Positions 15,190 to 23,519 of a stretch of DNA of 23,637 nt are shown here, piece by piece. The position numbers and the translations under genes are program-made. The stretch is taken from the NCBI GenBank assembly GCA_048939265.1, contig JBHLPQ010000037.1, positions 1 to 23,637 of the forward strand. Direction: 5' to 3'. The stretch's first letter is position 1. The number at the start of each line of letters is the position of its first letter. Under the pieces are notes generated by a model that had not been told where the DNA came from, made no database searches, and saw only the letters and a program-made list of their open reading frames with translations. Source of the stretch: Hodarchaeum sp048939265. Its GTDB lineage: Archaea > Asgardarchaeota > Heimdallarchaeia > Hodarchaeales > Hodarchaeaceae.

Positions 15190-17772
15190 TCATCTTGGTT
15201 TAATAATTATTTTCACTTCTTGATCAGCTGTCGGGAAATCATCAGGTGAATCATATTCAATCAACATTAGGTGGTAACCCTTTTTCATCCATAATTCAAA
15301 AGCCTGATCAGCATAATGAGGATTGGCTGGATTACCACTAACTCCACCTGGGATAACACTCCAGCTCTCGGTAATATTGCCAAAATCAACAACCATTCGT
15401 TCGCTGGGGCCACCCCCTACTCGTCGGCCATTCGCAGCGAGAAGTGTATAACCTGAACCGTCATGAGGGTGAGATCCTTTTCCGAAGGAGGGAATCTCCC
15501 CTAAATGATTGAAATACATGCGATGATATTCACCCCACTTCCAATCTTCTACTTCTAAACCCTTGAATTCCTTATCTTCTAAGTTCTTCATTGCTTCAAT
15601 GAACGCATCAACTATTATATCATCTCGATCCTCAACTTCATCTGTTGTTAAATTGTTGAACCATTTTGAATCTGGAGCTTCACGTACAAGGTATTCTAAA
15701 GTATTATCTTGAGGTTTCGATGCCTTACCGAGTATTCCTGCATCCTCATAATCATCATTCCAAACTAGATCCTTGAAATGAGAAAATGTTTCATAAAATA
15801 TTGTTGGTCCAACAAGTTCACTTTGCATGAGATATTTGTCATCACTTTCACTCCATGACTTTAATTTAGCCAATGCAGTTGATGCTGTGGCTGAAAGGGT
15901 TTCTCCTGAATTTTCAATGGCAGTGATGAAGAAAGGAGTGAATGCTTCTGCTGCAGTGTCAAAAATCCCCATATCACCACATTGAGCGTTTTTCATAAAT
16001 TTAGTGTCTATTGTCCCATCAGAAGCCTCACTTAACCAACGGTTGATACTTCTTCCACGATATCCTGGAGCTTGAGTACTACTAATATAATACTGGTAAT
16101 CGGGACCAGTGGACTTCTGATTGGCAGAGGCAAGATAACATTGTGGGGGGTTTACTGAGTAGGGAAGTTCATGGAAAGGAATATAATCCCAACGCTTATT
16201 AACATCTGGATCTGAACCATTTTGAATGAAGCGAGATAGGATGCCCTCTGTAAAGTTTCTTTTAACAAATCTACCCGTTGGTCTCAAAGCGATTGTACCA
16301 TCAGCGTCCGCAAATACTACATTCTGAGGAGGATCATGGAAAAACTGCATTGATTCATTGAACTCTTTCCAATTTTTGGCCTTGTTTGCACCATATAGAG
16401 CTTTAATTTCATATGTTGGCTCTTCAGTTGCAGTCCATCTCATTGCAATCAAAGATTTTCCCATTTCTTCAGCCATGATTACTCCTTCCTGCGTGTATTG
16501 AATTGTTTCTGTATGGTTTCCAAGGCCCTTTACTGGAATGGTTACCTCTCTTGTATCAGGAGCTAACCACATTGTTCCGTTCCAATATTCCCCATCATCA
16601 TTCCATACATATTCGTACCAATCCGTCCCATCAGGTCCAACATTAGTGAAACCCCATGTGACATACGTATTGTATCCAACGACTACTATTGGAGTACCAG
16701 TTAGTGTATAGCCGAAGATATTCAAATCATCATCCGATGCAACAAGGTGGGCTTCATACCAGATGTGAGGAAGATCAATGCTTAGATGCATATCATTGCA
16801 AAGAATAGGAAATCCACTTTTTGTTTTTGTTCCATTTGCAACCCAGTTATTTGATCCTATCCATGATTGTTGGAAATATTTCACGCTTTCTGGTGTTTTA
16901 TCCAAAATCTTCTGGACAGTAGCACTACTAGTCCTAATAGCTCCAGGAACTAAATTTGGTATTTTATCATTAATGAGTGAAGGTAGCGAATAATCTCCAT
17001 AATCAGGAACAATTGGAATCTGATAATATGACTGATTAATTGGAAACAACTCTTCCATTGCAGTTATGTTCCCATTGAACAGTTCATCTCTTAAAATAGT
17101 CGAGTGCAAATCGTATGTTGAGTAAGTCAGCATTAGACTCATTAGACGATTATATACGAAGGTTTTAAGTGGTGTCCATGGTGTAGGCTTGAAATTCAAC
17201 AGTTGAAACTCTATTGGTAATGTCTTACTCCTTATCCTACGGTCAATCTCATAATTCACTCCATCACAATAGGCATCTAAAAGAATCAACATTCTATCCA
17301 GCTCTGAATCTGATTTACGTTCCTCCTCAAAAGTATCTATCATTTCTTGAGCGGCCTTTTCGATTCCTATAGTTTTGAACCAAATATCATCTTCAAGAGA
17401 ATCGTTTCCCATCACTTCCGACATCAATCCCATCCCAGTACGAACAGTCATTTCCATCTGAAACATTCGATCATAGGCGTGACAGTAGCCTAATGCAAAC
17501 ACAGCATCTTTCTGGGTCCTAGCATAAATGTGGGGAATTCCCCATTGATCACGGATAATCGTTACCAGATCATCAACCCCTTTTGCTCCAATTGTTTCAG
17601 ATACATAATTTGCTCCTTCTAAAGCACCAAAAATACCGCCAGGAGATACAATTGGACCGGGAGCGAACATTCCAATTATCGGGGTGGAAAGTATTAGTAT
17701 CAAGAGCACTGTTGTTACAATCGAAATTATTAAAGCTACTCCCTCTTTATATAAATCGCGTGGAAGAGACAT
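15190..17772 (-). CDS. Membrane-anchored penicillin acylase-family amidase (Ntn hydrolase)
   Basis: An 860-residue precursor of the penicillin acylase family, which hydrolyses amide bonds such as those of N-acyl amino acids, acyl-homoserine lactones or beta-lactam side chains. Residues 11-34 form a single N-terminal membrane anchor, so the enzyme should face outward. The alpha-chain motif VTIIRDQWGIPHIYA (70-84) is typical. Self-cleavage is predicted between G306 and S307 in WIGSNNWVANG, making S307 the N-terminal nucleophile of the beta chain. Near the end, HPHDGSGYTLLAANGRRVGGG also fits the family. The ATG at 17772 is chosen; a TTG at 17790 would add six residues. It leads an operon with a small membrane protein and a glutamine-synthetase-family ligase. 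The substrate is unknown. Confidence 0.87.
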   Translation of the reverse strand: MSLPRDLYKEGVALIISIVTTVLLILILSTPIIGMFAPGPIVSPGGIFGALEGANYVSETIGAKGVDDLVTIIRDQWGIPHIYARTQKDAVFALGYCHAYDRMFQMEMTVRTGMGLMSEVMGNDSLEDDIWFKTIGIEKAAQEMIDTFEEERKSDSELDRMLILLDAYCDGVNYEIDRRIRSKTLPIEFQLLNFKPTPWTPLKTFVYNRLMSLMLTYSTYDLHSTILRDELFNGNITAMEELFPINQSYYQIPIVPDYGDYSLPSLINDKIPNLVPGAIRTSSATVQKILDKTPESVKYFQQSWIGSNNWVANGTKTKSGFPILCNDMHLSIDLPHIWYEAHLVASDDDLNIFGYTLTGTPIVVVGYNTYVTWGFTNVGPDGTDWYEYVWNDDGEYWNGTMWLAPDTREVTIPVKGLGNHTETIQYTQEGVIMAEEMGKSLIAMRWTATEEPTYEIKALYGANKAKNWKEFNESMQFFHDPPQNVVFADADGTIALRPTGRFVKRNFTEGILSRFIQNGSDPDVNKRWDYIPFHELPYSVNPPQCYLASANQKSTGPDYQYYISSTQAPGYRGRSINRWLSEASDGTIDTKFMKNAQCGDMGIFDTAAEAFTPFFITAIENSGETLSATASTALAKLKSWSESDDKYLMQSELVGPTIFYETFSHFKDLVWNDDYEDAGILGKASKPQDNTLEYLVREAPDSKWFNNLTTDEVEDRDDIIVDAFIEAMKNLEDKEFKGLEVEDWKWGEYHRMYFNHLGEIPSFGKGSHPHDGSGYTLLAANGRRVGGGPSERMVVDFGNITESWSVIPGGVSGNPANPHYADQAFELWMKKGYHLMLIEYDSPDDFPTADQEVKIIIKPR

Positions 17773-18000
17773 TTCAATCACAGTCTTCAATCAGGAAAAG
17801 GTTTGCCCTAATAATTCACGAGATTTGTTTATGTTATTAAAGTAAGGTTTGATATTATACCTAGGTATTGAATAAAAGAGTTTTTGAAGTATCATTAGAC
17901 TCTTTCAAGACAACAAAGTTTACATCCTTCAAACAATATCTCAAAATAGTTAATCGCCCTGTTTTACTTCGTCAAAAAATGATAATGGACTAAGAGAGTA

Positions 18001-18462
18001 ATGCTATCTGAAAATATGCCTGATGATCACAATTTGGGATTATTCTTTGGTATTATTGAATATACCAAACTTAATCCTACAATTCTTTGGTCAGGGTCAA
18101 CTTGGCATTCAGAAATTCAAACTTGGAATTTACTCTTGAAGATCCTTGCAACCAAAGATCCTATGGATCTTGAGGAAGTGGAATGGAACTTTTTGCCATT
18201 AATTTGGGATGAAGTTGAGATTTTTGCTTTAACTAAGGCATTTCAAATACGAGGAATTGGATCAGCATATTTGGTCGTTTTTCATCAATCAGCTGAAAAA
18301 TTAACCCAATTTATCCTCATGAAGGAGGAAGAAATAGCTGAAACTTTTAAAAGTATACTAGATTCTTCTACATTTCTTTCAATCCATCGTTTAACAAATG
18401 AACAATTGAAACAAATTCGAATTAAGTGTCAAGCTTATTATGAAGTCCTGTCACAACTCTGA
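18001..18462 (+). CDS. Small protein of unknown function, possible longin/roadblock-like fold
   Basis: A 153-residue soluble protein that I do not recognise by family. Its likely strand and helix order is a hydrophobic pair (GLFFGIIEY, then TILWSG), a helix (SEIQTWNLLLKILA), a three-strand stretch (VEIFALTKAF, GIGSAYLVVFHQS) and a long helix (EEEIAETFKSIL). That order recalls the small profilin-like longin and roadblock domains that partner with small GTPases in Asgard archaea, but no residue signature proves it. AGAGAG precedes the ATG. The next gene starts 76 bases downstream on the same strand, so the two may be co-transcribed. Confidence 0.5.
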   Translation: MLSENMPDDHNLGLFFGIIEYTKLNPTILWSGSTWHSEIQTWNLLLKILATKDPMDLEEVEWNFLPLIWDEVEIFALTKAFQIRGIGSAYLVVFHQSAEKLTQFILMKEEEIAETFKSILDSSTFLSIHRLTNEQLKQIRIKCQAYYEVLSQL

Positions 18463-18538
18463 AGCCAATTATTTTAGTTCTGGTTTTCTCTTGAGTATAA
18501 CCAAACAATCTATTTGGGCTTTTAGAGTTAGCAATAAT

Positions 18539-19195
18539 ATGGTACAAAAGAGAGAATATAGGTTAATGCTAATCTCTTTGATTTTATTACTAACTCTCTC
18601 TCATTTGTCTCAATCTAGCGCTAATGCAACGTATTCAAAAACTTGGGAACAATTAGATGGATCTGAATTAGAAATCACTATTTCCTCTGTGGTTACCAAC
18701 CTTTTGGTCAATACTAAATACACTTATATACTTAATTTAGAAGCTAAAACCTTTGGGTCAAACCTAGATGGCTTTTATTCAATCGCAATAGGTCTTAGAT
18801 TTACATACTCTCACGGCATAATTAAAAGCGATTTGAAATGTGAGATTGGTGAGCTTCCAATAATTGGTTCAAAGGTCCATATTTTAGTGCCGATATCCAT
18901 CCCCTCTGCAAACGAATTCTCCTTAAAACAGGGAGAATCAATTCAAGGCCAGCTTCAATATATAATCTATTACTCAGAACAACCAAAAGATTGGGATAAA
19001 TCTGAGATGGCCCCGAATCAGTGGCCTCATGAGTCCGATGTTTCGCTAGGGTGGGAAACGATATCTCAAGGAAAAATTACTAATCCCTATTTTACCTTCG
19101 AAACAATTGTAACTATTGGCTTAGTTACGACAGGACTAGTTGGTCTAGGAATTTTCATTTACTTCATTGCTAGAAGGAGATACCACTCGATTTGA
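18539..19195 (+). CDS. Secreted protein with signal peptide and C-terminal membrane anchor
   Basis: A 218-residue protein with a clear signal peptide (residues 8-30: LMLISLILLLTLSHLS then QSSANA, likely cut after ANA). An extracellular domain of about 155 residues follows, rich in beta-strand-like segments (LEITISSVV, YTYILNLEA, VHILVPISIP). One transmembrane helix (about 189-210) ends in RRRYHSI, so a positive stop-transfer tail lies inside the cell. The frame stays open upstream to an ATG at 18440, but that would bury the signal peptide behind 33 residues and overlap the preceding gene, so the ATG at 18539 is chosen. No family is recognised. It is convergent with the uridine phosphorylase gene. 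Confidence 0.6.
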   Translation: MVQKREYRLMLISLILLLTLSHLSQSSANATYSKTWEQLDGSELEITISSVVTNLLVNTKYTYILNLEAKTFGSNLDGFYSIAIGLRFTYSHGIIKSDLKCEIGELPIIGSKVHILVPISIPSANEFSLKQGESIQGQLQYIIYYSEQPKDWDKSEMAPNQWPHESDVSLGWETISQGKITNPYFTFETIVTIGLVTTGLVGLGIFIYFIARRRYHSI

Positions 19196-19204
19196 AAAGA
19201 TCTT

Positions 19205-19960
19205 CTATTTAATACCTTGATCCATCAATAATTGCATCCCAGCAATAGCTGTTTTAATTGATTCAACATGTCCTGCTTTTTTACTTATAATCAACTCTCC
19301 ACTTCCAAATTCACCAATAGCAGCCATTATAGCTCCAGTTTTCCACCCCCTAATGGTTCCTAAAATAAATAACGTTGAAACTTCCATCTCTGTAATAAGA
19401 GCGTTTCCCCGTTTCCATGTCTCCCATCTTTCAATAGTATCTTTCTTCGCGGGTATCATTTCTGGTTCTTCGCTCCAAAAAGCATCCTTTGAGTGGACTA
19501 TACCTTCATGAAAACGATCTTGGAGATTAAGCTTGAGTGCTCCCTGTCGTAAAGCTATAACGACATCTGGGTTAGCTACTGCAGGAAATTCTGGAGGTAA
19601 ATATTGCCTTGTTGTCCCTTCATCCCGAATAGCACCGATGGCTGAGACAATATCTCCCAATTTAACCTTAGGATGCAGTATACCAGAGGTACCAACACGA
19701 ATGATGGTCGTAATGTCACATCTTCCGAACTCTTCGAGCCCAATGGCAGTGGAAGGGCCTCCAATCCCCATACTTGCTATAACAACTGGTTTTTCCTTAA
19801 TATAAGCCAAAAATGTTCTATATTCGCGGTTAAATTCAAGCTGCAGAGGATCGTTCAAATGTTGAGCGATAGCTTCTGTACGAGCTGGGTCACCAACTAT
19901 AAACATATGTTGTGCTCCCTTTAAATCTTCTTTTGACAAATTAATATGATAATGTTTCAT
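19205..19960 (-). CDS. udp: Uridine phosphorylase-type nucleoside phosphorylase
   Basis: This enzyme splits uridine or a related nucleoside with phosphate to give the base and ribose-1-phosphate. The 251-residue length is that of the NP-I family. Marks are the phosphate-binding VGDPARTE (22-29), MGIGGPS (64-70), IRVGTSG (87-93), HSKDAFWSEE (156-165) and the ribose-binding EMEVST (191-196). HSKDAFW favours uridine over purine nucleoside phosphorylase, but purine substrates cannot be ruled out. It is the last gene of an operon with a PhnN-type kinase and a membrane protein; the gap to the latter is 26 bases. Ribose-1-phosphate made here could feed PRPP synthesis. Confidence 0.87.
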   Translation of the reverse strand: MKHYHINLSKEDLKGAQHMFIVGDPARTEAIAQHLNDPLQLEFNREYRTFLAYIKEKPVVIASMGIGGPSTAIGLEEFGRCDITTIIRVGTSGILHPKVKLGDIVSAIGAIRDEGTTRQYLPPEFPAVANPDVVIALRQGALKLNLQDRFHEGIVHSKDAFWSEEPEMIPAKKDTIERWETWKRGNALITEMEVSTLFILGTIRGWKTGAIMAAIGEFGSGELIISKKAGHVESIKTAIAGMQLLMDQGIK

Positions 19961-19986
19961 TATTCAAACCTAGAATACTATTTAAT

Positions 19987-20559
19987 TCACTTCGATTCGT
20001 TTGTAGATCTTTGATATAAGAACCAAACTGCACTAATTATCCAAAAAACAACAACCAGTATCAAGAGTCCAAATTTTAAAGAAGCAAAAAATGAAGCCAA
20101 AAAAGGTGAGAATGTTGGAAAGCTTGTTGGAGAAGAAAGCATTAAAATAAGATTTACATTCTCGATGGCATCAAATAGAGCAGCTAAAAAAGGGACTATT
20201 GTTATATACAAACCCATTAGTTGTATTTGTCCAGATAATATCTTTCGTACAATCAATAATGTGATTCCAGCGAGAAACGTTGAATAAGCAATTAGAAATC
20301 CGTAATCCACATAAGTTACAGATAATTCCTGTGTAATTAGATCTATTGTCCAGGATTCAAAAATTTGGTTTATCTGTTCTTCCGTCCATGCAAATTCCAA
20401 TTCCATTACCCCATATGGACTCGCAGCTTTCAATGCGGTCTCTACAGGACGCATTAACATAAATATAACTATTGAAGCTATAGCAGCTACTCCAGTCAAA
20501 AGAATTACAATATACTGAGGAGGATAGGTTTCTAATTTTCTTATGAATGTATGATCCAT
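19987..20559 (-). CDS. Four-helix membrane protein of the uncharacterised 'DAIEN' type
   Basis: A 190-residue protein with four membrane segments at about 16-36, 87-106, 114-140 and 162-183. Between the first and second lies a soluble stretch with MELEFAWTEEQINQIFESW (52-70), and DAIEN (130-134) ends the third segment. I recall the same combination (an ELEFA segment, a Trp-ended helix, then D-A-x-E-N in a membrane helix) from uncharacterised bacterial membrane proteins. The function is unknown. GGAG lies five bases before the ATG at 20559, so this start is chosen over one at 20595 that would overlap the upstream gene. It sits between phnN and uridine phosphorylase in one operon. Confidence 0.65.
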   Translation of the reverse strand: MDHTFIRKLETYPPQYIVILLTGVAAIASIVIFMLMRPVETALKAASPYGVMELEFAWTEEQINQIFESWTIDLITQELSVTYVDYGFLIAYSTFLAGITLLIVRKILSGQIQLMGLYITIVPFLAALFDAIENVNLILMLSSPTSFPTFSPFLASFFASLKFGLLILVVVFWIISAVWFLYQRSTNESK

Positions 20560-20575
20560 GAAATCTCCACTTAGA

Positions 20576-21223
20576 TCAATCTGGATTCTTTTCAACGCGT
20601 TTTCTTGAGTCTTGATATATTTTTCTTAGATAATCACAAAAATCGTTGACTGTATTATTCAGATCTCCATCATTCTCCACAATTTTATCTGGGGGAGGCA
20701 TATCAATTGTTGTGTGCATTCGAGTAAGTCTATCAGTGAGATGACCAGAATCTTCTCTTCCACGCTCTTTTAATCGTTTTTTTGCAACCTCTTCTTTAAC
20801 TTTGATAAATACAATTTTTGACTGGGGATATACCTCTCGAGCTTTATAGAGGATACTTCGAGAAACATTGACTAAGACGATTGCACCAGTCCGAAGGGCT
20901 TTTTCTAACGGGATTCGGGGGCATCCATACCAATTTTTATAAACAAACCAAGAAAAAGCATAGACATTGTGCAACTTTTTTTGCGAAAATTCATCTTCAG
21001 ATATATAGAGAGATTCTTCTGTTTTGTCAGGGGGTCTTGTTATATCTCTTTGAAGAATGTACACAGGAATGTCTTCTAATGAGAGAACGTCTGCACTGTT
21101 TCGCATTATCGTATCTTTACCGCTACCTGATTTACCCACAACAAAAACTAATAAGCAACTGGTTAGTGATTCTTCTTTAGCACTTGAACGCACTTTAACA
21201 ACCCCTGGAATACGAATCCTCAC
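20576..21223 (-). CDS. phnN: Ribose 1,5-bisphosphate phosphokinase, PhnN type (guanylate kinase fold)
   Basis: PhnN uses ATP to turn ribose 1,5-bisphosphate into PRPP. The 215 residues match the family along their length: P-loop VGKSGSGKDT (29-38), ITRPPDKTEES (61-71), YAFSWFVYKNWYG (88-100), VLVNVSRSIL (116-125), RLKERGRED (150-158) and VENDGDLNNTV (182-192). These track E. coli PhnN segments such as GPSGSGKDS, ITRDASAGSEN, LVNGSRA, RLENRGREN and NNDGSLRQSV. About 20 extra residues precede the P-loop. It heads an operon with a membrane protein and uridine phosphorylase, and no phosphonate (phn) genes are near. A role in nucleoside or pentose bisphosphate salvage therefore fits better than phosphonate use. 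Guanylate kinase is the main alternative and is less likely. Confidence 0.83.
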   Translation of the reverse strand: MRIRIPGVVKVRSSAKEESLTSCLLVFVVGKSGSGKDTIMRNSADVLSLEDIPVYILQRDITRPPDKTEESLYISEDEFSQKKLHNVYAFSWFVYKNWYGCPRIPLEKALRTGAIVLVNVSRSILYKAREVYPQSKIVFIKVKEEVAKKRLKERGREDSGHLTDRLTRMHTTIDMPPPDKIVENDGDLNNTVNDFCDYLRKIYQDSRKRVEKNPD

Positions 21224-21414
21224 TGTTTGAGAGTTCTATTTTGTTCATTCATAGAGATTTAGTATCTCTTAAAAACTATCTAAATAACTTCAAACTCGGT
21301 TAAGATAAGGATTAAATCGTGTAATACAAACCTAGAAGACATATTAAGTTCTATTAATTTAGTTTAATACCTTAGTTTTGGCTTAAGGGGTGTTCACGAA
21401 GGAATGGCTTGCTC

Positions 21415-21957
21415 ATGGTGAGGTATATCTTTAAAATTGTTTTAATTGGCGATGGGGCCGTTGGAAAGACATCCATCCGACGTAGGTACATGGGTGAAGG
21501 GTTTCGAACAGATTTTCTAGCCACTATGGGAGCAGATTTTGCCTATCTCAAGACAGATACTCCTGACGGAGATGTAATTGAATGGCAAATTTGGGATCTC
21601 GCAGGCCAACCAGCTTTTAGGAATGTGATGAAAGCTTATTATAAAGGAAGTATGGGGGCCTTAGCGGTTTATGACGTTTCACAACCAGAGACATTAGAAA
21701 GTATCGATTCTTGGACCCAAGATGCTCAGTTTTATGCGAATACGTTTTCTGAACTTCCTGTTGTATTAGTTGGGAATAAGATTGATTTAAGAGACGAAAT
21801 TCCGAATTGTACAAAAACAATCAATGGGTTTGCCAAGGCAAAAACACTAAATGCAGAATTTATCGAAACATCCGCAAAAACGGGAGAGAACATTGATGAG
21901 GCTTTTATGAAACTTGCTCATCAGATCATTAGAAAAACTAATGAACTTGATATCTAA
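21415..21957 (+). CDS. Ras/Rab-type small GTPase, Asgard-like
   Basis: A 180-residue GTPase with every G motif: G1 GDGAVGKTS (12-20), G2 threonine in ATMGADF (T37), G3 WDLAGQP (60-66), G4 NKID (121-124) and G5 ETSAKTG (151-157). TMGADFAYLKT follows the Rab-type TIGxDFxxKT switch region. Q65 is kept for hydrolysis, but the following residue is Pro where eukaryotic Rab and Ras have Glu. The C terminus (RKTNELDI) has no cysteine, so lipid anchoring of the eukaryotic kind is excluded. AAGGA ten bases before the ATG at 21415 supports this start over a TTG at 21409. No GAP, GEF or roadblock gene is adjacent, though the possible longin-like protein at 18001 is three kilobases away. Confidence 0.9.
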   Translation: MVRYIFKIVLIGDGAVGKTSIRRRYMGEGFRTDFLATMGADFAYLKTDTPDGDVIEWQIWDLAGQPAFRNVMKAYYKGSMGALAVYDVSQPETLESIDSWTQDAQFYANTFSELPVVLVGNKIDLRDEIPNCTKTINGFAKAKTLNAEFIETSAKTGENIDEAFMKLAHQIIRKTNELDI

Positions 21958-21997
21958 AAAATAAAACCTGGGACTCCCTCCAAATACAATGTGATTC

Positions 21998-22627
21998 TTA
22001 TCCAGTAAGAGCCCAGATCCCACCTGCTTCACCGAGGAGAAGCATTAGTAACCCTTGGATGGTGAGGAGTCCGCAAAATATGATGACAACTGGAGCCCAA
22101 CTGATTAGTTGCAATATTCGGTCGATTGTAAATTCTGTAAACCAAGTAATAACAAACAGTATTCCAACTATGATCACAATGATTAAAATTACGAGCCAGA
22201 GAGGAACTTGCAACGCACCAAGTTCGATATTAGAAAAGCCTCCACTCAAATCAGCGAAAAACAAGAAGATTCCCGCTAATGCTCCAAAAGCAATTACTGC
22301 AATAACTGCTGCAATTGGGGTCTCTTTTAGTGGTTCCGCAAGCATTGAAGAGCCCGCTAAGAAGATTAATAAGACAGTTAACCAGTGAACCATCTCTACT
22401 GACACATCAGGATTTCCAAAAGGAAATAAATCGTCTAATACCCACTCATAAATAGCCCAGAGGTTTACTAATCCTATCACAATGCTTGTACCCAAAGCTA
22501 AGTACTTCAGGATGGTCGACTCGTCATCCTTTGACTTTATTAATTTGTTGATTCCATAAGCAAGCCCAATAATGCCTGCAATAATTACAATAAAGGGTAA
22601 TAATAAATCTAAAATTGCTTCGAACAT
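21998..22627 (-). CDS. Six-helix membrane protein of unknown function
   Basis: A 209-residue, very hydrophobic protein with six likely membrane helices (about 7-27, 41-61, 80-97, 104-125, 141-163 and 177-199). The loops are short and acidic (KSKDDES, VLDDLFPFGNPDVS), and a charged EFTIDR loop comes before the last helix. No transporter signature or catalytic motif stands out and I do not recognise the family. It is convergent with the GTPase gene, about 40 bases between stop codons, and is preceded by a 165-base gap, so it probably has its own promoter. Confidence 0.6.
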   Translation of the reverse strand: MFEAILDLLLPFIVIIAGIIGLAYGINKLIKSKDDESTILKYLALGTSIVIGLVNLWAIYEWVLDDLFPFGNPDVSVEMVHWLTVLLIFLAGSSMLAEPLKETPIAAVIAVIAFGALAGIFLFFADLSGGFSNIELGALQVPLWLVILIIVIIVGILFVITWFTEFTIDRILQLISWAPVVIIFCGLLTIQGLLMLLLGEAGGIWALTG

Positions 22628-22792
22628 GATTTTACACTTCTTTGGTTTAATTATGCTCTAGATCTTAGGTTTTCATTACAAATAATTAAGATTTGTATTA
22701 TTTTTCAAATCATAATCATTGGATAAAGTCGACAAATTCCCTTCTCTCTCTCGAAAAAAAGCACAGATGGACATCGATATAACGAGGGAGCT

Positions 22793-23434
22793 TTAAATTC
22801 CACCTGAAATTATTTTGTTAATCACAATCTGGATATATTCTTCTACTAGTCTTTGGTCATATTCAATCTCAATTTTAAAAAGCTGGGCTAAGTTGACACA
22901 TTTGAAAATGTTGTGTAATAGAGAAAAGTTTGAGTCAGCAATTTCTCCTAGTCGTCTAATTCCCGCATTGAAGTGTTTTGAAATACCATTATCATCTCGA
23001 CTAGGAATTTTGTGGATACATAACTGGATGTATAAATCATGAAGATGATCTACTAGTTCCTGAAATTGAAGACTATCAAAAACCTCGAGAATGGAAGAGA
23101 TTACCGTAATAAAAAGAATATCTTCTGTTGCTAGCTTTTCTCTGAGAAAAACATGAGTTTTTTCATGAAACCGTTGTTGGGCCTTTTTTGGACTAATTCG
23201 TAGAACCCGTGCAATTTTCCCGAGCACAATGTTGTAAGGGAAAGGATCTATCCCTTTTAATTCATAAGCTATTTCATATAAGAAATTTGAAAGATGTTGA
23301 AAGACACGATTAGCTCCAAGTACCTTCATTTGTAGACGATGAGTACGATCTATGATAATATCGGGATGAATGAAAAACTGTTGGCTAACTAATTGTTTAA
23401 TGACTTCTTCCCTTTGAATTGGTTCTTTCTGCAT
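22793..23434 (-). CDS. Helical protein of unknown function
   Basis: A 213-residue protein that reads as mostly alpha-helical, with no membrane segment or cysteine cluster. Residues around 62-90 (PFPYNIVLGKIARVLRISPKKAQQRFHE) look like a helix-turn-helix, with a basic second helix, so DNA or RNA binding is possible but unproven. The rest consists of Leu/Ile/Phe-rich helices. The ATG at 23434 is chosen because AGAGAAG lies about eight bases upstream; a TTG at 23440 would add two residues. It follows the cut-off gene at the window end by 85 bases on the same strand and could share its transcript. Confidence 0.5.
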   Translation of the reverse strand: MQKEPIQREEVIKQLVSQQFFIHPDIIIDRTHRLQMKVLGANRVFQHLSNFLYEIAYELKGIDPFPYNIVLGKIARVLRISPKKAQQRFHEKTHVFLREKLATEDILFITVISSILEVFDSLQFQELVDHLHDLYIQLCIHKIPSRDDNGISKHFNAGIRRLGEIADSNFSLLHNIFKCVNLAQLFKIEIEYDQRLVEEYIQIVINKIISGGI

Positions 23435-23519
23435 GATCAATCTTCTCTACATCAAAAGGTCTGATGGTGGAAAGAAATTATTTTCGTGTATTCATTGAAT
23501 ATCAAGGTTGAAAAGATAA

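Noticed and set aside
16778..16993. Small plus-strand reading frame inside the amidase gene
   Set aside because: It lies antisense to a well-supported coding region with clear family motifs, and is a by-product of that codon use.
15190..17772. Beta-lactam resistance or penicillin processing
   Set aside because: The family acts on many amides, and nothing here points to beta-lactams in an archaeon, which has no peptidoglycan target.
20576..21223. Guanylate kinase
   Set aside because: The N-V-S-R, R-G-R-E-D and E-N-D-G-D-L segments follow PhnN and not Gmk, though a GMP assay would settle it.
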